Shown here: one piece after another, positions 56,276 through 64,000 of the stretch
Position numbering within the stretch: position 1 is the stretch's first letter
Layout of the letters: every line of letters starts with the position of its first letter
Origin: Aphelocoma coerulescens
Lineage: Eukaryota; Chordata; Aves; Passeriformes; Corvidae
Assembly: GCF_041296385.1 (NCBI RefSeq)
Contig: NW_027183511.1
Span: 186,001-250,000 of the forward strand
Length of the DNA: 64,000 nt
Direction of reading: 5' to 3'
Position numbers and translations under genes: made by a program
Notes under the pieces: generated by a model
What the model saw: only the letters and a program-made list of their open reading frames with translations
The model's database searches: none
What the model was told of the DNA's origin: nothing

Positions 56276-56689
56276 CTAAAACAAGAAAGAGACAGCAAAC
56301 CACTTATATTATAATATCACATTTCTTGTTTTTACCCACAGTCCTGTAAACCTTTATTTAGAGCATCAATGTTGAGGCAGGAGTGAACAACACAAGGAGC
56401 CCGCGGAAACCAAACCAAGCTCAACACACCGCTGGGAGCTCTTAATGCTCAGCCGATGAGCTCCCACTCTCCACAATATTCCTACTGCTCTTACACAAGC
56501 TCTTGGTGATTTCACGCTGCTGTCAGCTACAGTGGTGTGTAACTGCCATTGTGCACTGGCAGCTCTTGGCCTTAGATGGGCCACAGGAGTAACCAAGAAG
56601 AGAACACGATCTCCTTTGTTAAAAATGGGCTCAGGATTGAGCTTTAAAATAAACTTATTAACAAGAAATAAAAGACAGTAAGAGACCAC

Positions 56690-57100
56690 TTGTGGCTAGT
56701 TGCCTCACACAAGACAAAGGGAGCAGCACTGAAAGCTTGACGCAGGCCGGGGCAAATAAAAGGCTCCTCTCCCAGCCTCAGGTGACACATTTTATCCCCC
56801 TAGTGCCCGCCTCCCGGCTGCCCCTTTCCCCGCCCAGCCAGAGCATCCTGCTTGCCTATCCCATGTCTAGAGTCCTTTGGTTGGCTCCTTGTCCTTTGGC
56901 TGTTGTCTGGGGTCTTCTGACTGCTCCGGGGTACATCCAGTAAAAGTCCTTCTTTTCCACCCTTATGTAGATAACGGCTGAAGCCCTCCCTTTTGATTAC
57001 CTCATAGGTTCGGGGGACCTCCCTCTTTGGTTACCTCATAGAGGTTCTGGAACATTCTCCTGTTCCCCATTTTGTACCACAATCCCTATAATGATTTTTA
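56690..57100 (-). mobile_element. Possible solo LTR, low confidence
   Basis: On the minus strand the stretch begins near TGTGGTACAAAATGGGGAAC and carries repeated GAGGTAA motifs and a GGATAAAATG TATA-like element. No flanking duplication was identified, so this is a suggestion only. The neighbouring 57,100-57,330 stretch is AT-rich. Confidence 0.3.
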
Positions 57101-57330
57101 TTAACAATAAATATAATTAACACAGTAACTAATGACTTTTAACCTTGAATAAATTACAACAATTAAAACCTGATCAATGCACAATTGCTCAACTGTGGAA
57201 ACCCTCAACCAACTCATTAACAACTTTCTTTATCCCCTAATTACCAATTTTTATTTCAACAATTAACCAACAACTTTGTGAAAGCCAACTTTTCCTAACT
57301 CTGATCCTAACACCTTCCTTGGAAATAAAA

Positions 57331-58037
57331 ATATTAGTTTAACCTGTTTTGAAAGAAAGCAGAGGTGGTTGGGGTTATTCTAGGGTTTACTCCAAGATGA
57401 GAAGGGATTTTGCACTGTGCAGACATTAGGCATTCATCATCTCTCACTGTGCCAGTACTCAGAATCAGGGCTCTGGCTGATGGCAGGAGGTGGGGCTTTG
57501 TTTGCATAAACAGAAAAGGAAAAGGTTTTCTGTCCCTGTGTGCAGCAGAACCCAAAAAGCCCATTTGAACCTGCCAGCCTTGTGTCCAGGCTCGCAGATG
57601 ACACTGGAAGGGAGACTCAGAAACTTAGTGCAAGTCGTGGTTATACGAAGGGATTGGCATTTCTATGATTAACCTTGGGCTGAATTTGGCCTCCTTTTCC
57701 CAGTGAACCATTGCATGCTTCAGGTCAATATGTGAACTGGCAGTGCTCCAGCACCCCTGCTAAACCCCACACACCACGGGGTAGCCCCTACCTACAATAA
57801 CTGGTCCCTGTGGACACGGCAAGGACAGGCCTTGGCTTTTTCAGGCTCCCACCCCTGCCTTGAGCCCGCAGGGCAGAAATGCTTTTAGTAGTGAGCTCTC
57901 TAGCCTCATCAGAAAATGGATGTCTTCCCTGTCAGCACATCAAGCCAGCTGAGGATCTGCTGAGTGACCACATGGGGGGGGAGGTGACGGGAAGGGGGGA
58001 GGGAGGAGGAAGAGGAGATGAGGTTCTCAGCTATTAC
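57331..58037. other. HYDIN intron, nothing recognised
   Basis: No exon or repeat I can name; contains a G-rich run near 57,975. Confidence 0.4.
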
Positions 58038-58041
58038 TCAG

Positions 58042-58234
58042 CAGTGGCTCAATGAAAAAAATTTCATCGGAGAACAGTATGGAGTCTTGTTGCACCTTTG
58101 CCATCTCCTCATCGACCATGTCGCTCAGGATGGCAGTGCGATCTTCACGAGTGCCCAGCTCCTCCATTACTTTTTTCTCCTCCAGTAAATTTTCCAGCCA
58201 GACCCCTTTCTCCAGACTAAGCAAATGATAGAGC
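58042..58234 (-). CDS. HYDIN: HYDIN-like exon with altered splice donor
   Basis: Reads LEKGVWLENLLEEKK and SILFSDEIFFIEPL. The frame then expects the next exon (EGEIGPN) in phase 0, so the exon should end at 58,042; the bases that follow are CTGAGTAA, one change from the consensus donor GTGAGTAA. Two acceptors fit the phase: CTGCAG (start 58,234) or TTGCTTAG (start 58,216). The first lies in sequence resembling an LTR end, so the second may be the original. Confidence 0.72.
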
Positions 58235-58235
58235 C

Positions 58236-59380
58236 TGCAGCCGCAGGGAGAGACGAACCCAGCAGATCATTTAATAAGCCACATATTTGCAGAGATCAGT
58301 ATAAGTGCAGGAGAGCAAAGCACCTGGAGAGTAGCAGCAGCAGCTCCTCAGCAAGGGGCTGACCCCGACCCACGGGGTCCCAAATGGATCAGAGGATCAT
58401 TTGTTGTTCACTGGCATGGCATGCAGTTTTACTCCACACTTACAAGCTCAGGAGAGGTTTCGAAAGCCAGCAGCCCTCAAGAGAACCTTCTGGCTCAAAA
58501 CCTCTGCCACAGCTGAGGGGAATCCACCAGCCACCCCAAATGGCTTTTCCATAAGCTAAGCTACTCAGGGGAGGCAGATCAAGATCAAGGAGTATCCATT
58601 GCAGGACTTCTCTGGGAAGAGGAAACTAAGCTGGGTTGCAGCTACAGGTCACCAGCATCACTCTTTGTTTCTTTCATTTTCAACCTGCCCTGTTCCCTAT
58701 TCTGCCTTCCATGAGAGCATCCCAGAGCACTTCCAAAGGCAATTGATGAATTCAGACATTGCATCCCTTCAGTGACATTCAAGGTTTTATATGCATGAAA
58801 ACAGAGGCCCTGAGAAGGGAAGGGACTTTTGTTGTGCAGGAGGGAGACAGCAAACTCCTGGAGAGACTTTTTCATGATCCAGGGCTTTTTGGGTCCCATC
58901 CCAGTGCATGTTCATAGAATGTGCTGAGAGGGAAAGGATCGTGCACTGTCTCCTCTCATAAAAATGTCCTCTCTGCTCTGAGATCTCACAGCAGGACAGT
59001 AGCCTTGGAGCTAAAACCATCCCTAAGAAGGAAGAACAAAACGTCATGGTCAAAGTCTAGGACACAAAATGGCATGAAAACAAATGTAATTGGAAAAAAA
59101 CCCACAAAACCAAAACCAGGCTGAAGTTAACTGTGGGGAAACCTAGTTGCTTCTGAGGGGAAAGTGGATCACTTGGGGTCCAGGCTGAGGCAGGCAAGTG
59201 GGAAAAAATGGAAATAAACAGTCCAGGGAAGTAGCCAGAGAATGTCAGGGGGTTTTCTTTTAACACACAGAGCTTGCATGGAAGTCAGATACTGTGTAAG
59301 TAGATAGAGAACAGTAGAAAACCAAGAAGCCCAGGGCACTAAAGGACCGTCTTGCCATCCATTCAAGCTTGGCAAGGGTC
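58236..59380. other. HYDIN intron, possible LTR remnant at its start
   Basis: The first about 100 bp (CTGCAGCCGCAGGGAGAGACG, then TTTAATAAG) recall the ends of the LTRs at 32,095 and 33,542, but the match is short. Nothing else is recognised. Confidence 0.3.
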
Positions 59381-59389
59381 GATCGCCTG

Positions 59390-61765
59390 GTCCTTGGCAG
59401 GCAATTTAAAATGGCGCTGGGGAGTGGGAGTGACCCAGACCGCAGCAAACAGGGGCTTGCTATGGCAGTTTTGGCACGGCAGTTTTGGCACGCAGTTTGT
59501 CGGTTTTTGCGTGGCCATTCACGCAAGCAGGCTGAACAGAAAGGGTGCAGCCACCTACCCTCCTGGTAGTGGCTCGTGTCTTTTTGCTGGTTCTGAGGAG
59601 CTTGCATTTCCCCTTCTCCCCAGGAATGGCTTACAAATTATCAAAAGCCATTGCTGCTGCTGCCAGCAAGAGTGTACTAACCCAAACAGAACCCCCAGGA
59701 AGGATGCAGCTGTGCAGGCCCCTGGCTGCAGGGAGGGTCTGAGCCTGGCATTAGTGCCAGAGGACAGCGCACAAGACACCTGTGTGTGGTGTGAGCAGGT
59801 GGATGATCTGTTCTGTCCGGTGGCAGAGCTTAAGGAAGAAGTGGAAAGGCTGAGGGAGTATTAGGGAGAGGGAAAGGGAAAAAGGCTGGTGGAGTTATAC
59901 CCTTCCAACCCTGAGAGAAGCTCAGCAGCAGTCAGAGGAGCCCTGCCCTTCCTGCCACCAGGCAGAAGGAGAAGACCTAGGAGATGGTGGGGAATGGAAA
60001 TGGGTCCCTTCTGGGGAGGTAATAAAATTCCATCCTGACCCCCATCACCTACCCAGATGCCCTGACAGAAGAGGTACGAGGCCCTGGATCCAGAGGGTCA
60101 GGCAGATGACACTAAAGAAAAAATTCTGTCTGGAGAGTCTTTCAGTTACACTTTGTCTGTCAGACAAATCACAATCTCAAGTGTTAAGAAGAGTAGCTGC
60201 AGTATGTGACTCCCTTCTAAGAGGAGCTGAGGGCCCTGTATGTTGACCGGATACATTCCACAGGGAAGTCTGCTGCCTCCCTGGGATACAGGTAGTAGAT
60301 ATCACCAGAAGATTCCCTAATAACTAAATGAACTAAATCAGCTCTCTGATTATTACTCTGTTGGTTGTCCAGGCTGGCAGTGATGAGGCTGACAGGAAAG
60401 GCACCAGGGTAATTAAAAAGAACTTCAAGGTTCTGAGTCAACTGGTTGATGGGGCAGGAGCACAGGTGGTGTTCTCAGTTCTTTCAGGAGCAGGGATGAA
60501 TGATGAAAGGAACAAGAAAACATCATCAATAGGTGGTTTAAGGACTGGTACCATCGGTGAAATTTTGGGTTTTTTGATCGGGGGCAACTTTTACGGCACC
60601 TGGCCTGCTAGAGCCCCTGAGCTGGCAGGTCTGATTGAGAGGGCTTTGAACTAGATTTGAAGGGAAAGGGGATGAAACCACACTCTCCAGAGAGGAGCCT
60701 AAGGGCGGTATGCCAGAGTTAGGGGTGAAGTCAGCAGCCCAGCTGAAGTGCACGTACACTAATGCACGCATTAGTGACACACGTAACAAACAGGAGAAGC
60801 TGGAAGTCATGGTAGAGCAGAAAAGCTATGATGTAGTCGCCATCGTGGAAACATGGTGGGACGACTTGCATGACTGGAGTGCTGCAGTGGATGGCTACAA
60901 GCTCTTCAGAAGAGATGGGAGAGGGAGAAGAGGTGGAGGGGTGGCTCTGTATATTAGGGAGGCTCTTGACACCATGGAACTTGAGATTAATGATGATAAA
61001 GTTGAGTGCCTGTGCGTGAGAATCAGAGGAAGGACAACAAGGCTGACATCCCAGGGGGGGAGTCTGTTATAGAACACCCAACCAGGACCAAGAGGTGGAT
61101 GTGTTATTCTACAAGCAGCTGAAGGATGTTTCAAGATTGCCAGCACTTGTTCTTGTAGGTGACTTTAACCTGACAGATGTCTGCTGGGAACTCAACACAG
61201 CAGAGAAGAGGCAATCTAGGAGGTTCTTAGAGTATATGGAGGAGAGATTCTTATCACAGCCGGTGAGTGATCCTACAAGGGGTGGAGCTCTGCTGGACCT
61301 GCTGTTCCTAAACAGAGAAGGGCTGGTGGGAGATGTGGTCGGAGGCCATCTGGGGTACAGTGACTGTGAAATAATAGAGTTCTCAATATTCAGTGAAACA
61401 AGGAGAGGCATCAACTAAACTTCTCCTCTGGACTTCTGGAGGGCAGACTTCGGCCTGTTCAAGAGGCTGATTTGGAGAGTACCTTGGGAAACAGCCTTTA
61501 AAAACAAAGGGGTCCAGGAAGGATAGACATTCTTCAAGAAAGAAGTCTTGAAGGCACAGGAACAGACTGTCCCAATGTGCTGAAAGACGAGCTGATGGGG
61601 AAGACAACCAGCCCAGATAGGCAAGGAGCTTTTGAAGGATCTAAGGGAAAAAAAGAGGGTGTATGACCTTTGGAAAGAGGGGCAGGCAACTCAGGAAATG
61701 TTTAAGGATGTTGCCAGGTCACGTAGGAAGAAAATTAGAGAGGCAAAAGCCCAATTAGAACTTGA
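59390..61765 (+). mobile_element. CR1 LINE, 5' half (ORF1 and endonuclease), 3' part missing
   Basis: 5' UTR-like sequence with GCAGTTTTGGCAC repeats, an ORF1 segment (CVWCEQVDDLFCPVAELKEE) near 59,790, then the ORF2 endonuclease (VVAIVETWWDDLHDW, LVGDFNLTDVCWELN, LGYSDCEIIEF) with stops and frameshifts, ending after KKIREAKAQLELE. Reverse transcriptase and the 3' UTR are absent. CR1 copies are normally 5'-truncated, so this 3' loss is unusual. Confidence 0.88.
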
Positions 61766-61999
61766 GGAAATCCAGTCATTGAGATCAACCTTTCCTCCCC
61801 AAAACGCCATCCTTGGCTGGAGTATAAATGGAACTGGAATGCAAAGTGCTGAGCTCCTGAAGCCCAGGGACACACACCCTAATTTCAGAGATGGTTTACT
61901 TGACCTAAACCATTCAAAAGCACCAACAAACCCCTAAGGCCATACATTAGTTTTAGTCTTGGGCCACGTATTTCACTGAAATGCATCTTTCAAACCCAC

Positions 62000-62201
62000 C
62001 TCATCTTCTTTTGATTCTCTTCTTCCTCATTAGGATAAGTCCTCCACTGGAAATGGGCTGTGGTGTCACTCCTGTTTTCGATGACCATGGTTGTGTGGCA
62101 CAACATGGTGATGTAAGACTTCTCAAGCTCCACGGAGTATGTGCTCAACCCAACGTTGAGATCTATAGCTTCTCCATGAAGTTCTGTCTGGATAGTTTCA
62201 T
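62000..62201 (-). CDS. HYDIN: HYDIN-like exon
   Basis: 202 bp between TTGTTCCAG and GTGGGT. It reads GEAIDLNVGLSTYSVELEKS and MVIENRSDTTAHFQWR, a clear ASH-type beginning. It ends in phase 2, matching the next exon. It is the most 5' exon I found in the window. Confidence 0.87.
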
Positions 62202-64000
62202 CTGGAACAAAGCAAAGAGGAGTCTTTGCTCAGCTCAGGCACTGATGGAAGCACAAGGAACAGAGCAAGCCACAGGTGACAGAAGAAAGTGTCACAGCTT
62301 TTAGCTGAATAAGCAGTTCTATGGATCAGTACATTTATCACATCCTGACAGCTCTGTGTGTACAGAGTGAGGATGTCCTGGGCACCTCTTTAAACGCTTT
62401 ATTTCCGAGTGTGTTTGTAGAGATTTGGCCCCAAGGTGACAGTATTTACAGTGGGATTTGTCAGATGTGCTCAGGTGACCCATGCTGATCACTGGGAATT
62501 CTGCATCAAAGTCCTTCAGGTGACGCTGAGGAGCCCTGTTCAGTCCTGGCTTGCCCAGGGTCTTCCCTGGGCGTCCTGCGAGACTCCTGTCTCTCCTGAT
62601 CCCTTGTTGCTGACAAGAAAATATGCTTGGGGGCATGTGGGCAGAAAAGGAAGGCCCAGAGGAACAAGTGAAGTGACAGCCCACAGCAGGAGGGGACACG
62701 AGCAAGGAAACACAAGCCAGTGCTCTGCAATATGACAAACAACTACAAAATGAACACCATGAAAATCATCATCTCTCTGTCCAAATGCACAGCCACATCA
62801 GTCTTGAAATATTTGATATTGTTCTCATCTCAAAAACCAAGCTGGAGCATTTCAAATTAAATAAAAAAGGGACAAAGGAAAGATTAATAAGTAGAGAGCA
62901 GCTTCTATATGAAGACTGAATGGGATTCCTCAGTCTGGAAATCAAATGGGAGATAGATGGGAGAGGTTTGCAACAGCATGAGTGGCCTGGGGAATGGGGA
63001 TGAGGAAAAATTTGTCTTGATTTGTTATCAAATAGGAACTCGAGGGCCTGAAAATGTTATGAGACAGAAATTACACACGTGTAGAGGGCAACATAGAAAA
63101 AGCATCCGTGACAAGACAATGGAGAAGCAGCATACAGGACAGAAGCGTGCAAGAAATACGTTGCATTGGAGTGAGTCTGATGGACACCTCACACACGGCA
63201 CTGCCCAGGAATAAAATAAAACTTCACCCAGATATAGCCACACAGTAGTGGAGAATCAAGGGTCTGACCGTCAGCAATCCCATCAGAGAATGGTTTGTGA
63301 AAAGCACAGAGAGGGTTAAGAACTATCTGCATGCACAATTTGACACTGACTGCCTCAGGAATTTCTTTTTTCCTGCTGCCTATAAACCTCATCTCAAGAG
63401 ATGCAAATGTTAGGGCACTACCTGCCCTGTGAGATTACAGCCTAGGAATCAGACAGGGAAAAGGAGCTCCTCCTTGAAGACCAAGGAATAATTACTGTTG
63501 AATTTGCAGTGTGGTTCTTTGATTTCTTCTACCTTGAAGAAAGGTTTCTTCTACCTGATTTAGCCTAAAAAGGGCACATTTTATCAGCATTTCAATGAAA
63601 GCTGTTTTAAGAAAAGGAGCAATCAACACTCTGAAAGAGTACAAATGCACATTAGAGGACTACAGTGGCATGGAAACAAGACCCAAAAGGAGGATGCCAT
63701 TTACAAACTGAAGGATCCAGTCCCAGTTAAATGAAGCACCATTACCAGGAGCACATCAAGGAAACAGAACCGAAGGTTTCTGTGTATTTACCAGCAATGC
63801 AGTCTGGGACTCTGGGTTGTCATCCAGGCTGGTTAACTGTTTGCTTGGCCCCCCAGACAAACTCTGTGCAATGTGTTGGAAATAATTATGCAAATGTGTT
63901 GGTGCACTTTGATTTAACAGGAGCAATTAAGATTGGTCACCAGGTAAACAGCTCTTGCCTGATAGACACAAGACTCCGTGCTTTGATGCACAGGGACAGG
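62202..64000. other. HYDIN intron to window end, nothing recognised
   Basis: No further exon or repeat identified. The next 5' exon is expected beyond the window. Confidence 0.4.

Larger units (their letters stand above)
25378..62201 (-). pseudogene. HYDIN: HYDIN-like gene, thirteen exons, partial and apparently decaying
   Basis: Exons from 5' to 3': 62,201-62,000; 58,234 (or 58,216)-58,042; 56,275-56,176; 47,595-47,476; 46,349-46,126; 44,227-44,160; 32,789-32,557; 31,382-31,282; 29,400-29,265; 28,831-28,667; 26,881 to about 26,726; 26,367-26,125; 25,521-25,378. Most intron phases fit exactly, so order and family are well supported. HYDIN is a central-pair projection protein of motile cilia with ASH/MSP-like repeats; this is an internal portion, and the 5' part would lie beyond 64,000. 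Lesions: a CT in place of GT at the 58,042 donor, a phase clash between 47,476 and 46,349, a one-base deletion in 26,125-26,367 and a TGA in 25,378-25,521. Two proviruses sit antisense in its introns. Confidence 0.75.

Overview
The window looks like nuclear DNA from a bird, probably a songbird. The evidence is CR1-type LINE fragments with avian features (an ORF1 cysteine/leucine segment, an endonuclease domain, and a 3' end finishing in ATTCTATG), many LTR elements, intron-split vertebrate genes, and a PIM-like kinase of a family known to be expanded in songbirds. The songbird placement is inference. No bacterial operons, tRNA genes, rRNA genes or CRISPR arrays were seen.

Layout. (1) 1-1,183: left flank, including a third copy (586-1,183) of a segment that recurs inside the arms. 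(2) 1,184-12,624 and 19,581-31,013: two nearly identical 11.4-kb arms of a large inverted repeat, around a 7-kb single-copy spacer (12,625-19,580). Each arm carries one complete seven-exon kinase gene whose 5' end faces the spacer, so the two are divergently transcribed. Further out, each arm carries five exons of a HYDIN-like gene on the opposite strand. (3) 31,013-64,000: the HYDIN-like gene continues on the minus strand as eight more exons (31.3, 32.6, 44.2, 46.1, 47.5, 56.2, 58.0 and 62.0 kb). The right arm therefore belongs to the parental locus and the left arm is an inverted partial duplicate.

The two kinase genes are open through seven exons with matching intron phases. They encode about 676 aa: a short N-terminus, a membrane segment, a basic and proline-rich region of about 350 residues, and a C-terminal PIM-type kinase domain with all core motifs. 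The HYDIN-like copy has several apparent lesions (a changed splice donor, an intron phase clash, a 1-bp frameshift and an in-frame TGA), so it is probably a decaying paralogue.

The HYDIN introns hold two large endogenous retroviruses, both antisense to HYDIN. One (32,882-42,100) is an old, broken betaretrovirus-like provirus with dUTPase, a slippery-site gag/pro junction, a gamma-type env and a cysteine-rich extra ORF. The other (47,822-55,149) is a very young class III (ERVL-like) provirus. Its 933-bp LTRs differ by one visible base, its gag and pol are open and in the same frame, separated by one UAG inside a perfect hairpin, and it has no env. Solo LTRs, CR1 fragments and a fossil gammaretrovirus-like pol segment fill much of the rest.
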